The notes below the pieces were generated by a model. The model made no database searches. It saw nothing but the letters and a program-made list of their open reading frames with translations, and was not told where the DNA came from. Below are positions 1-7,048 of a DNA stretch of 23,887 bases, in pieces. The DNA is from a virus. The stretch is from the IMG/VR virus record IMGVR_UViG_3300017917_001331, positions 1 through 23,887 of that record; one strand, 5' to 3'. Position 1 is the first letter of the stretch; each line of letters opens with the position of its first letter. A program made the translations under genes and the position numbers.

Positions 1-1
1 A

Positions 2-79
2 CGCTTGCTTGGCCTGTTCGCATTTGGGTGGATGTTATCAGACATCGCTCGTGCTGCATTCCCTTCAGATTCTAAATAA
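2..79 (+). CDS. C-terminal end of a small unknown protein (partial)
   Basis: Only the last 25 codons are in the window, ending with TAA. The visible tail is hydrophobic (residues LLGLFAFGWML) and then turns polar, which suits the end of a short membrane protein. It is followed 15 bases later by another small membrane-protein gene with a good Shine-Dalgarno, so it is probably part of the same run of small genes. No family is recognised, and the start lies before the window. Confidence 0.5.
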   Translation, partial: RLLGLFAFGWMLSDIARAAFPSDSK

Positions 80-94
80 CACAGGAGTAATAAT

Positions 95-259
95 ATGGAA
101 TGGCAAGAATATTTTCGTTTAGGCGCACCACTTACCACAGGGCAAGCATTTTTTCTAATGTGGTTTTGGGGTGCTGTAGCAGGATACTGTTTTGGTCGCG
201 CACACGCGGCTTGGATTACAATGCGTAACTTTATAAAGGCACACACAGATGTTAAATAA
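95..259 (+). CDS. Small membrane protein, 54 aa, unknown
   Basis: The start ATG at 95 is preceded by AGGAG at 83-87, an ideal ribosome-binding site. The protein has one hydrophobic segment (about residues 18-35, rich in F, W, L, A and G) followed by a short basic/polar tail, so it is probably a single-pass inner-membrane protein. It overlaps the next gene by 11 bases, which suggests translational coupling. No homologous family is recognised. Small membrane proteins of unknown role are common in phage accessory regions. Confidence 0.6.
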   Translation: MEWQEYFRLGAPLTTGQAFFLMWFWGAVAGYCFGRAHAAWITMRNFIKAHTDVK

Positions 260-419
260 AATCTATCGTTGGTTTGTTAAGTATGATGCGGAAATCTGTT
301 GGTTCCTAACAGGTTGGTTCGCCGCAGAGTTCTTCCATGACTTTGCTCATGGCAATTGGTTTGCGGCAATAATTGATTTGATTTTGGTCGTTGTCAATAT
401 CAGTTTCTACAAAAAGTAA
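249..419 (+). CDS. Small membrane protein, 56 aa, unknown
   Basis: The ATG at 249 lies inside the end of the preceding gene (11-base overlap). The 56-residue product has two hydrophobic stretches (about residues 17-27 and 38-53) and ends in a basic tail. It looks like a small membrane protein, and no family is recognised. The gene ends 13 bases before the minus-strand endonuclease gene that converges on it. Support is the intact reading frame and coupling to its neighbour, not similarity. Confidence 0.55.
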   Translation: MLNKIYRWFVKYDAEICWFLTGWFAAEFFHDFAHGNWFAAIIDLILVVVNISFYKK

Positions 420-432
420 ACGCTGTAAATAG

Positions 433-1068
433 TTAAGGTTGTTTAAGACACCATTGTGTAAAATGAGCAATACCCATTTCCTTTCTGTCGTTTATTCTAC
501 ATACGACTTTAGGTTTGGGTATTCCTTTCTTTACTTCGCTTAGATGTTTCTTTAGTTCTGGTGACAGGGGCCCTAATACTCTACCCTTGTTTTTACCTAT
601 AAGCGAAGCCCTTCTTTTAGCACGAGTTTCTTCGGACTGATTGAGTCCAAATCCCTCAGGTTTGGGTTTGCCCTTGTTTACTCCTGTCATACGTTTGGAA
701 TGAGCATCACGCATCTCTTGCGTTCTAACTTTGCCTTTGTTACTGGCAGATAATTTAGCACAATACTCAGGGGTGCGAATAACACCAGATGCCCCATCTC
801 CGCCATCTGTTAGGTTTCTTAATATACCTGTGCCTATATCTTGTCTACCAAACCAAGCAATCATTCTGCGTTCAAGAGCAAACGCACCTAACTCAGTTAG
901 GTTTTGTTCTAATATAACAATTTTGGAACGATCTTTTGGTTTGGGTATGCGGTGATTGTTATCGTATGCTCTATTGCCCTTACCTTTGCCTATGTAGTAA
1001 GGTGTGCCTGCTTTGGCTGTAGTGGAATCTTTTGATCTGATGTATGCGTAGACGTAATAAATATTCAT
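433..1068 (-). CDS. GIY-YIG homing endonuclease with NUMOD3-type DNA-binding repeats
   Basis: This 211-residue protein begins with a GIY-YIG nuclease domain. VYAYI at residues 6-10 stands for the GIY motif and [12 protein letters not shown] at 24-35 for the YIG motif with its basic follow-on. Glu66 in [11 protein letters not shown] is the expected metal-binding glutamate, and NLTDGGDG lies at about 85-92. The second half carries several short GKNKG/NKGKP-like segments typical of NUMOD3 DNA-binding repeats in phage Seg-type homing enzymes. Such proteins nick or cleave DNA and promote their own spread during co-infection. The gene is free-standing, on the strand opposite its neighbours, with GAGG ten bases before the ATG. 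No intron or intein was seen around it. Its target site is unknown, and it may be cutting a related phage that lacks this insertion. Confidence 0.9.
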   Translation of the reverse strand: MNIYYVYAYIRSKDSTTAKAGTPYYIGKGKGNRAYDNNHRIPKPKDRSKIVILEQNLTELGAFALERRMIAWFGRQDIGTGILRNLTDGGDGASGVIRTPEYCAKLSASNKGKVRTQEMRDAHSKRMTGVNKGKPKPEGFGLNQSEETRAKRRASLIGKNKGRVLGPLSPELKKHLSEVKKGIPKPKVVCRINDRKEMGIAHFTQWCLKQP

Positions 1069-1127
1069 GCTGACATTGCCTCATAATGTTAGAGTAGTTG
1101 GGAACGCCAATTCCGCGAACTACATAT

Positions 1128-1147
1128 ATATTTAGTTCTTTTTTGTT
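1128..1147 (+). repeat. Imperfect direct repeat, copy 1
   Basis: ATATTTAGTT followed by a CTTTTTTGTT tract. The same ten bases followed by a very similar T-tract recur at 1268, 140 bases away. The two copies bracket the 43-codon minus-strand ORF. In an A+T-rich region this could be chance. Confidence 0.35.
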
Positions 1148-1263
1148 AAATCTTTAATAACATCAGCCGCTTGTTGTTTAACATCAACAGGCGGTTTTTC
1201 TTTTTTGGGCTTTTGATTAGCCCATTGTCTGTTGTGTAGTTTAAGGATTTCTTTAACTTTCAT
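1132..1263 (-). CDS. Possible small ORF, 43 aa, lysine-rich
   Basis: An intact ATG-to-TAA frame encodes a 43-residue, strongly basic protein with many Lys and Gln residues, a central proline-containing segment (KPPVDV) and a probable C-terminal helix. It occupies the gap between the endonuclease start and the divergent promoter at 1276. No clear Shine-Dalgarno precedes the ATG and no family is recognised, so it could be spurious. It is the only sizeable frame in this gap. Similar A+T-rich motifs flank it at both ends (see the repeat entries). Confidence 0.4.
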   Translation of the reverse strand: MKVKEILKLHNRQWANQKPKKEKPPVDVKQQAADVIKDLTKKN

Positions 1264-1267
1264 ACAA

Positions 1268-1288
1268 ATATTTAGTTGACTTTTTGTT
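1268..1288 (+). repeat. Imperfect direct repeat, copy 2
   Basis: ATATTTAGTT followed by GACTTTTTGTT. This is the second copy of the motif at 1128, and its TTGACT is also the -35 box of the promoter at 1276-1304. It may be a remnant of a short duplication or insertion, or coincidental sequence in an A+T-rich promoter. Confidence 0.35.
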
Positions 1289-1304
1289 TATATGAGTGTA
1301 TAAT
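1276..1304 (+). promoter_or_regulatory. sigma70-type promoter for the fhs operon
   Basis: TTGACT at 1276-1281 and a perfect TATAAT at 1299-1304 are separated by exactly 17 bases. This is a near-consensus bacterial housekeeping promoter. The predicted start of transcription is near 1311, giving a leader of about 28 bases before the ATG at 1339. It should be read by unmodified host RNA polymerase, as expected for an early phage unit. Confidence 0.8.
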
Positions 1305-1338
1305 ATGATATATACAGTAAAGTATTTAAGGCAAACTA

Positions 1339-1587
1339 ATGACATTTACAACATTTCTATTAGTAATCTTAGCAATAGTAGTAGGTATCAATCTGGATAT
1401 TAAATTAGGATATCCTGGCCGCACCGGTATTAAGTTTTTGTTTACATTGTTCAATGTTGGGTTTATTGTTGTAGACAGTTCATATACTAATGATTTAGAA
1501 ACGCAAAGTGTGATTGGGTTAGTTAAAGATCGTAAAGAGTGGCACTTACACCTCGGCAAGTATTACGTGTTTTATTTTATCAAATAA
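1339..1587 (+). CDS. Small membrane protein, 82 aa, paralogue of the next gene
   Basis: The protein opens with a hydrophobic segment (TFLLVILAIVVG, about residues 5-16), has a second apolar stretch around 32-45 and ends with WHLHLGKYYVFYF. The next gene has the same N-terminal (TFLLIVLAVMIG) and the same WRLHLGHFYVFYI block, so the two are tandem paralogues. The likely location is the inner membrane, with the charged middle exposed. It is the first gene after the promoter at 1276 and lies 12 bases before its paralogue and upstream of fhs. No family or function is recognised. Sharing a transcript with fhs does not by itself show a shared task. Confidence 0.7.
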   Translation: MTFTTFLLVILAIVVGINLDIKLGYPGRTGIKFLFTLFNVGFIVVDSSYTNDLETQSVIGLVKDRKEWHLHLGKYYVFYFIK

Positions 1588-1599
1588 AGGAATAATCAA

Positions 1600-2193
1600 A
1601 TGGCAATCTCAACATTTTTACTAATAGTATTAGCAGTAATGATAGGTAATAACATCAGCATACCACACAGTCTTATTACAACACACACATTTAGAGCAGG
1701 TACTACTTTTGTTATTTGGTTTTTTAACTGTTTTGGCTTTGTTGTTTTAGATGATAGACAGACGCAACTATCGAGCAACTTTAACGACGACGGAGTAAAT
1801 GAACATATCCCAGTTAACAGCATCCGTATTAAAGAATATATTGCCCGCGGCAAATGGCGCCTACACTTAGGGCATTTCTATGTGTTCTATATTAGCACTA
1901 ACCAGGAACGCGAAGAAGCACAAACATACCTACATGATTGGCAATATCTAACAGTAGAACGAACAACTCAAGACGAGTATATGGATTTAGAAGATGCTTT
2001 GGCTGAGTTACATGGTGGTGTAGATGACGACGAGGACGACGAAGAACCCGGTGCCTATCTTATGAAAGGTCTGGAAGAATTAGAAGGATATATGAACGAA
2101 CATCACAGAATTATTGATGAGTTAACCGCAGAGAACGAAAAACTCAAGACTAAAATTGCCCGTTTAGAAAAAGCAAAAAGCAAAAAGAAATAA
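1600..2193 (+). CDS. Membrane-anchored protein with acidic linker and coiled coil, 197 aa
   Basis: Residues 1-105 are a longer version of the preceding small membrane protein: an N-terminal TFLLIVLAVMIG segment, an apolar stretch around 35-50 and the shared WRLHLGHFYVFYI block. It then has its own extension: a soluble region, a very acidic run (DDDEDDEE, about residues 144-151) and a C-terminal coiled coil of about 40 residues ending in a lysine-rich tail (KAKSKKK). This suggests a membrane-bound protein that presents a charged coiled coil to the cytoplasm. AAAGGAA lies 12-6 bases before the ATG. It ends three bases before fhs, so the two are probably cotranscribed and coupled. No function is assigned. 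Confidence 0.7.
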   Translation: MAISTFLLIVLAVMIGNNISIPHSLITTHTFRAGTTFVIWFFNCFGFVVLDDRQTQLSSNFNDDGVNEHIPVNSIRIKEYIARGKWRLHLGHFYVFYISTNQEREEAQTYLHDWQYLTVERTTQDEYMDLEDALAELHGGVDDDEDDEEPGAYLMKGLEELEGYMNEHHRIIDELTAENEKLKTKIARLEKAKSKKK

Positions 2194-2196
2194 TTA

Positions 2197-3807
2197 ATGA
2201 AGAGTGATATCCGCATAAACCAGGCCTACAAAGCCAAACCCATCAAAGACATCGCTAAAAAACTAGGCCTTAAAGACGCTATAGAACCCTATGGTAACTT
2301 TAAGGCCAAAGTTGATGTCAATCAAGTCAAGAAAAAATCTTGGGGTAAACTCATACTAGTCACAGCAGTAACACCAACTCCCGCAGGTGAAGGTAAGACC
2401 ACAACAACCATTGGCCTGGCAGATGGCTTACGCAAACTAAGGTATGACAGCATTGTCTGCCTACGTGAGCCTGCCTTGGGTCCGGTGTTTGGTATGAAGG
2501 GTGGCGCTACTGGGGGCGGGTATGCTCAGGTATATCCCATGGAAGATATTAACCTACACTTCACAGGTGACTTCCATGCCGTTGCCTCAGCACATAACCT
2601 GTTAGCCAGCCTAATAGACAACCACTTACACTGGGGTAATGCGCTGAATTTAGACACTAATCGCATTACATGGCGTAGGGCCAGCGACATGAACGATCGT
2701 GCGCTACGCGACGTTTGTGTAGGTCTAGGAGCCCATAACAGCGTCACACGTCAAACAGGTTACGACATTGTTGTAGCGTCAGAAGTAATGGCTTGCTTAT
2801 GTTTAGCGGACGGGTTTCAGGACTTAAAACGTAGATTGGGCAACATTACCATTGGTTATACACTGGACGATAAGCCCGTTATAGCACGAGACCTTAAGGC
2901 TGAAGGTAGTATGGCAGCCTTGTTAAAAGATGCTGTAAAACCCAACCTTGTGCAGACCTTAGAGGGTACTCCTGCGCTGATACACGGCGGCCCGTTTGCT
3001 AACATAGCGCATGGTTGTAACAGTGTAATAGCCACTAAATTAGGCTTACGTTTGGCCGAATATGTGGTTACAGAAGCAGGGTTTGGTGCTGATTTAGGTG
3101 CCGAAAAGTTCATTAACATCAAGTGCCGCAAAAGCGGATTAAAGCCTGATGCTGTAGTGCTTGTAGCAACTGTTAGGGCAGTTAAACACTGGGGTAACTA
3201 CGATAACTTGGACAAACACATAGCCAATATTAAAACGCACTATAACCTACCTTGTGTAGTTGCTGTGAACCGTTTTAATGATGACACTGACGCAGATGTA
3301 CAGGCATTAATTGAGCATGTTAGAACTACGTTTAACATTGAAGCAGTGGAAAGCACACACTACAAAGACGGTGGTGCAGGTGCTATAGATCTAGCACATG
3401 AAGTTATCATGGCCATTGATGAGTCAGAAAAGACTATGGCATTGACCTATAAAGATGAAGACTCACTGTGGGATAAACTCAACACAGTGGCACGTAACAT
3501 CTACGGTGCTAGTGGTGTTAGCATGGATGCTAAAGTTAGTAAGCACTTAGATTATTTACAGCAATACTACGGCAATTATCCTATTTGTGTAGCCAAAACA
3601 CAGAGCAGTTTCAGTGATGATCCCTCTAACAAAGATGCGGCCACACAATGGCACACACTTACTGTACGTGAATTGAGATTGTGCTCGGGCGCCGAGTTCA
3701 TAGTGGCTATATGCGGTAACATTATGACCTTACCAGGCCTGCCAGAACGGCCCAACGCTGAACGTATTGATATCAATTCTAAGGGTGAGATTACGGGCTT
3801 AGATTAA
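2197..3807 (+). CDS. fhs: Formate-tetrahydrofolate ligase (10-formyl-THF synthetase)
   Basis: The 536-residue product is a nearly full-length member of the Fhs family (usually about 550-560 residues). The family joins formate to tetrahydrofolate using ATP to give 10-formyl-THF, which feeds purine, formyl-methionine and, after reduction, thymidylate synthesis. The P-loop [11 protein letters not shown] is at about residues 61-71, followed by the family blocks [44 protein letters not shown] and [15 protein letters not shown]. It ends with the typical [15 protein letters not shown] region and a GEITGL tail. No frameshift or missing core motif is seen, so it is probably active and cytosolic. It is the last gene of the unit starting at promoter 1276 and is closed by the terminator at 3869. 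Base composition matches most neighbouring phage genes, suggesting long residence. A phage-borne fhs is unusual. Confidence 0.95.
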   Translation: MKSDIRINQAYKAKPIKDIAKKLGLKDAIEPYGNFKAKVDVNQVKKKSWGKLILVTAVTPTPAGEGKTTTTIGLADGLRKLRYDSIVCLREPALGPVFGMKGGATGGGYAQVYPMEDINLHFTGDFHAVASAHNLLASLIDNHLHWGNALNLDTNRITWRRASDMNDRALRDVCVGLGAHNSVTRQTGYDIVVASEVMACLCLADGFQDLKRRLGNITIGYTLDDKPVIARDLKAEGSMAALLKDAVKPNLVQTLEGTPALIHGGPFANIAHGCNSVIATKLGLRLAEYVVTEAGFGADLGAEKFINIKCRKSGLKPDAVVLVATVRAVKHWGNYDNLDKHIANIKTHYNLPCVVAVNRFNDDTDADVQALIEHVRTTFNIEAVESTHYKDGGAGAIDLAHEVIMAIDESEKTMALTYKDEDSLWDKLNTVARNIYGASGVSMDAKVSKHLDYLQQYYGNYPICVAKTQSSFSDDPSNKDAATQWHTLTVRELRLCSGAEFIVAICGNIMTLPGLPERPNAERIDINSKGEITGLD

Positions 3808-3824
3808 ATATTTTTTGTAGTACT

Positions 3825-3862
3825 CCATTGCACTTTCTATTGTCTAGCTCCTTGTGCAATGG
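3825..3862 (+). other. Inverted repeat / RNA hairpin after fhs
   Basis: CCATTGCAC (3825-3833) and GTGCAATGG (3854-3862) form a perfect nine-base-pair stem around a 20-base loop. The loop contains CTCCTT, which resembles the anti-Shine-Dalgarno end of 16S rRNA. There is no U-tract behind it, so it is not a terminator by itself. It lies just upstream of the true terminator and may protect the 3' end of the fhs transcript. Confidence 0.6.
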
Positions 3863-3868
3863 CCTTAT

Positions 3869-3903
3869 AGCCCAAGTGTAGCGATACATTTGGGCTCTTT
3901 TTT
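3869..3903 (+). terminator. Intrinsic (rho-independent) terminator of the fhs operon
   Basis: AGCCCAAGTGTA and TACATTTGGGCT pair over 12 positions with one G-T wobble. They close a GCGA tetraloop of the stable GNRA type, followed by C and six T residues. It sits 62 bases after the fhs stop and four bases before the -35 box of the next promoter, cleanly separating the two transcription units. Confidence 0.92.
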
Positions 3904-3906
3904 CTC

Positions 3907-3935
3907 TTGACCTTCAGGATTAAATACCATATACT
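3907..3935 (+). promoter_or_regulatory. sigma70-type promoter, predicted leaderless, for the replication operon
   Basis: TTGACC at 3907-3912 and TATACT at 3930-3935 are separated by 17 bases. Only six bases lie between the -10 box and the ATG at 3942, so transcription would be expected to start at or next to the A of the start codon. There is no room for a Shine-Dalgarno on such an mRNA. Confidence 0.75.
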
Positions 3936-3941
3936 AATTAT

Positions 3942-5069
3942 ATGTTAACATTTTCTCACGTCGAAGACTACATTGAAATATTAGCAGGCTATGAACCTGG
4001 CGGCACCAGTGTGCTATTCAATACTAACAAATACACATTCAGTTTGGCTCGCTACGATGTTAAAATAGTCGAAAGCATGGCTAATAGTACCGTGTGGGGT
4101 AGCATGGCCTTAACTGACAAGCAAGGCGAACTGGCACTTAAATTAGTTGAAAAGTATCGCAGACAGTATGCTAAACACGGCATCGACATCACACCTGCGA
4201 TAGAAAATCCCCAATGGCGTATGCCCCTACGAAAGGTTGATCGTACACAGCGCATTTGGTTAGAAGACAGTGAGATTAGAGTTAAGTTTCCCTACAACCA
4301 AAATTGGATTGATGACATACGCAGTTTCAAAGAAGTCAGCCAAGGGCACGCTGAGTGGCGTAATGAGGGCAAGTATTGGAGCCTGGGTCTAACTGAATAT
4401 AACGTTAACTGGGCTGTAGCCTGGGGAGAAACATGGAACATAGACATTGACCCGGAAGTTAGAGACCTGTACAATAAAATATTGTTGGCAGAAACCGAGC
4501 CCTATGAAATTAAGTTAGTACAGCGCGACAACTGTTTTGAAATAGTCAATGCCGCGGAGAGTTTGGTTAATTACGTAGAAGAGAAATTGGGCGGGTTTGG
4601 CCTAGACAATGTCACCCGGTTAGTTGACTCAGCAGGTGTGTTAGGCTACGCTATTGACCGCGGCATCGAGTATGATGAACTATTAGACTTGTTCGGACCA
4701 GATAGACTCATACATGTGCCTTCAACTGAATCAGGTAGTTTAGACCTGATATTTGACTATGCTAAACTAACAGATCGTTGGCCAGTGTACATATACAATC
4801 CAGGTACAAATCAAAAGATCGACCTTGATAGATTTAACGAAAATGAAATTGTAAAGTTTGACCCTGCGGGCAAGACCAAAACACCTGACTACAACTTTTG
4901 GACTACCAAGGTAATCTATGTTAATAAGATACCTAAGGTTTGGGAGTGGCCAATACCATTGTTAGTCAGCACAGTAGAAATGATGTATGGTGGTGCCCGC
5001 ATGGAATGGATGACACGTGCAGAAAAAGTCATACACTATAGTTACGTTCCGTTGAGAGACAATACATGA
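3942..5069 (+). CDS. HARP-like helicase-associated protein, 375 aa (tentative)
   Basis: No enzyme motifs are visible. A segment at about residues 105-160, beginning IRVKFPYNQNWIDDIRSFKE and continuing to a W-rich EGKYWSLGL stretch, resembles the HARP/SMARCAL1-type domain found beside phage helicase cores. That domain helps recognise branched or single-stranded DNA. The preceding LTDKQGELALKLVEKYRRQ region (about 58-76) is a helical element seen in front of such domains in phage proteins. It is the first gene of a ten-gene unit that also contains uvsW, which fits a role in replication or recombination. The ATG at 3942 lies immediately after a -10 box. The next gene overlaps its stop as ATGA. 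The assignment rests on motif resemblance only. Confidence 0.6.
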   Translation: MLTFSHVEDYIEILAGYEPGGTSVLFNTNKYTFSLARYDVKIVESMANSTVWGSMALTDKQGELALKLVEKYRRQYAKHGIDITPAIENPQWRMPLRKVDRTQRIWLEDSEIRVKFPYNQNWIDDIRSFKEVSQGHAEWRNEGKYWSLGLTEYNVNWAVAWGETWNIDIDPEVRDLYNKILLAETEPYEIKLVQRDNCFEIVNAAESLVNYVEEKLGGFGLDNVTRLVDSAGVLGYAIDRGIEYDELLDLFGPDRLIHVPSTESGSLDLIFDYAKLTDRWPVYIYNPGTNQKIDLDRFNENEIVKFDPAGKTKTPDYNFWTTKVIYVNKIPKVWEWPIPLLVSTVEMMYGGARMEWMTRAEKVIHYSYVPLRDNT

Positions 5070-7048
5070 TAAAAAGTTTTTGTCACTTATGTCTAGCTGA
5101 ATGCGGAATCAACATTGAAACACAAAACAACAAATTCATAAAAATTTTACCTGATCGTAGTGATCCTGTAAGTCAAGGATACTTATGTGAGAAATCTCAA
5201 AAACTAATAAATTTTCAACATTCACAAGATAAAATTTTATTTCCAAAAAAAAGAGTTGACGGAAAATATATCGATATATCTTGGAATCAAGCACTTGAAG
5301 AAATTACACAAAGATTAAAAGCCAAAAAAAGTAAAATTCTTTACATGGCTCCACTCAGTCCCAGTTATAACTTTCACACATGCTATAGTTACACACTTGC
5401 TCGTATGTTAGGGGCTGATTATGTTACTAATGTATTTTCGTTTGAGAAATCGCATTTTTTAATATCTCGCAGTCAATCGTTTAACTGCACGCTGTACCCA
5501 GAAAGAGATAAATCAGACACACTGTTGATAGTTGGTCAAAATCCTTGGGTAACTCAACATTATCCACGAGCCAGGACCAGACTCAAACGATTTCAAAAAG
5601 ATAAAAATAAAAAAATGATAGTAATTGACCCCTGCGTAACTGAAACAGCAGAATTAGCAGACCTACACATTAAATTAAAACCAGGTACTGATCTATGGTT
5701 ATTGTTAGGAGTTTTAAAACTTTTATTACCGTGTAAAAATAATAACTATAAGAATATAGATATTTTAGAAAAAAAATTACAATCAGTTAATTTAAATAAT
5801 TGCGCCAACATAACAGGGGTAGATGAAAAAACATTTTATCAATTGGCCTCAATTATTAAAAATTCAAAATCTTTAGCTGTAGAATCAGGTAACGGAGTTT
5901 GTCATATCCCGCATTCGTTGGGTGTAAACTATCTATTAGATTTAATTATTCTATTTTCAAACTCCATTGGTAAAGGAATGATACCAGTTAAAGAATATCT
6001 AACCAATGGGCACATGCAATGGTTTGATTTACAAAAAACACCTATAACAGATCAAAAGTTAGTTTATGGTACCATGGCAGGACCAACTGTTGCGGACAAT
6101 CTAAGTTATTTTGACTGCGTAATAATAGACAATAACAATCCTGTGACTAGATTGCCTAACAGTAAAAAGTTTAAAGAAAAGTTAGCATCTGTTGATCTGG
6201 TCATAGCTTTGGATAGTTTTAATTCAGAATCAACTAAGTGTGCCGAATATATCTTACCAACTAGTACTTTTTTTGAACGCACTGAATGTGTCGGCGCGAT
6301 TAATCCTATAGAAAAAACTTTACAAATAAGTCGTCCGGTTTTGGAGCCCGCTGTAGATTCAAATGATATTTTAGAAGACCTTGCTAAAAGATTAAATCTT
6401 ATACCTGACGTAGACAATTACTTTACTTTATATCATAAGGATCGTACAGAATTTATAAATCTTATAGAAAATTTATACGTGGCTAAAAATCCTATACTAT
6501 ACTATGTTATAAAATACACCTTAGGTAAAGAATTTAGCCATTACTTGCTGGCCTTTGTTTGGTTTGAAATTTATGTATCCAAACGATACTCTATAGATGA
6601 GGTTGATAAAATGATTCGTAACTTAGATGACAATAATGTTTTACACTATGATAATACAAATACTATTGACCTTGACAACATAGATGTCACACCTAAAATG
6701 TTGTTTGCTAGTCTGTCAGTCAGAGAACACGAATACGAATTTATTTTACAATGCGGATACAGAACTAAAGAATCTTTGAATAATGTTATACCTTGTTTAG
6801 AAGATCAAAAATTAGAAATTTATCAGACTGATGCTGACAAACACAACATAAAAGAAAATGATATAATTACTGTATCAAATGGGTTGAATTCAATTGAATT
6901 ATCATGTACAATAATTAATACATCTCAACCAGGACTATTGAGAATAAAAAATTCACAAAATATTAATTTTTTAACCAACGATAAATTAAGTGATTATTTT
7001 GGTTCTCAATATAAATTTGTTCCAGTAACCATTAGGAAACGAGTATAA
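5066..7048 (+). CDS. Molybdopterin (MopB-superfamily) oxidoreductase-like protein, 660 aa
   Basis: The N-terminus has a complete 4Fe-4S motif, C6-x2-C9-x3-C13-x27-C41, with Lys43 where the family has its electron-relay lysine. WNQALEEI (73-80), TLLIVGQNPWVTQHYPRAR (about 152-170), a VIDPCVTETAELADLHIKLKPGTD block and EYILPTSTFFERTE are hallmarks of molybdopterin guanine dinucleotide-binding domains. A C-terminal beta-barrel-like domain (about 550-655) matches the molydop-binding fold. Length and order resemble formate dehydrogenase-like enzymes. No Cys or Sec is present at the usual metal-ligand site; SFEKSH (125-130) lies there, so substrate and activity are uncertain. No signal peptide is seen. 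The gene overlaps the upstream stop by four bases and abuts uvsW with no gap. It is clearly richer in A+T than its neighbours, suggesting later acquisition. Confidence 0.88.
   Translation: MIKSFCHLCLAECGINIETQNNKFIKILPDRSDPVSQGYLCEKSQKLINFQHSQDKILFPKKRVDGKYIDISWNQALEEITQRLKAKKSKILYMAPLSPSYNFHTCYSYTLARMLGADYVTNVFSFEKSHFLISRSQSFNCTLYPERDKSDTLLIVGQNPWVTQHYPRARTRLKRFQKDKNKKMIVIDPCVTETAELADLHIKLKPGTDLWLLLGVLKLLLPCKNNNYKNIDILEKKLQSVNLNNCANITGVDEKTFYQLASIIKNSKSLAVESGNGVCHIPHSLGVNYLLDLIILFSNSIGKGMIPVKEYLTNGHMQWFDLQKTPITDQKLVYGTMAGPTVADNLSYFDCVIIDNNNPVTRLPNSKKFKEKLASVDLVIALDSFNSESTKCAEYILPTSTFFERTECVGAINPIEKTLQISRPVLEPAVDSNDILEDLAKRLNLIPDVDNYFTLYHKDRTEFINLIENLYVAKNPILYYVIKYTLGKEFSHYLLAFVWFEIYVSKRYSIDEVDKMIRNLDDNNVLHYDNTNTIDLDNIDVTPKMLFASLSVREHEYEFILQCGYRTKESLNNVIPCLEDQKLEIYQTDADKHNIKENDIITVSNGLNSIELSCTIINTSQPGLLRIKNSQNINFLTNDKLSDYFGSQYKFVPVTIRKRV

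Noticed and set aside
1084-1131. Hairpin TAGTT-GGAA...TTCC-AACTA as a terminator or tRNA remnant
   Set aside because: The stem is short and interrupted, lacks a U-tract and has no tRNA features.
5066-7048. The A+T-rich gene as an assembly chimera or prophage/host boundary
   Set aside because: Both ends join phage genes by an ATGA overlap and a direct TAA-ATG junction without frame damage, which is unlikely for a random join. Read evidence would still be decisive.
5066-7048. A firm call as formate dehydrogenase
   Set aside because: The superfamily is clear, but the catalytic Cys/Sec is not visible, so the substrate cannot be named.
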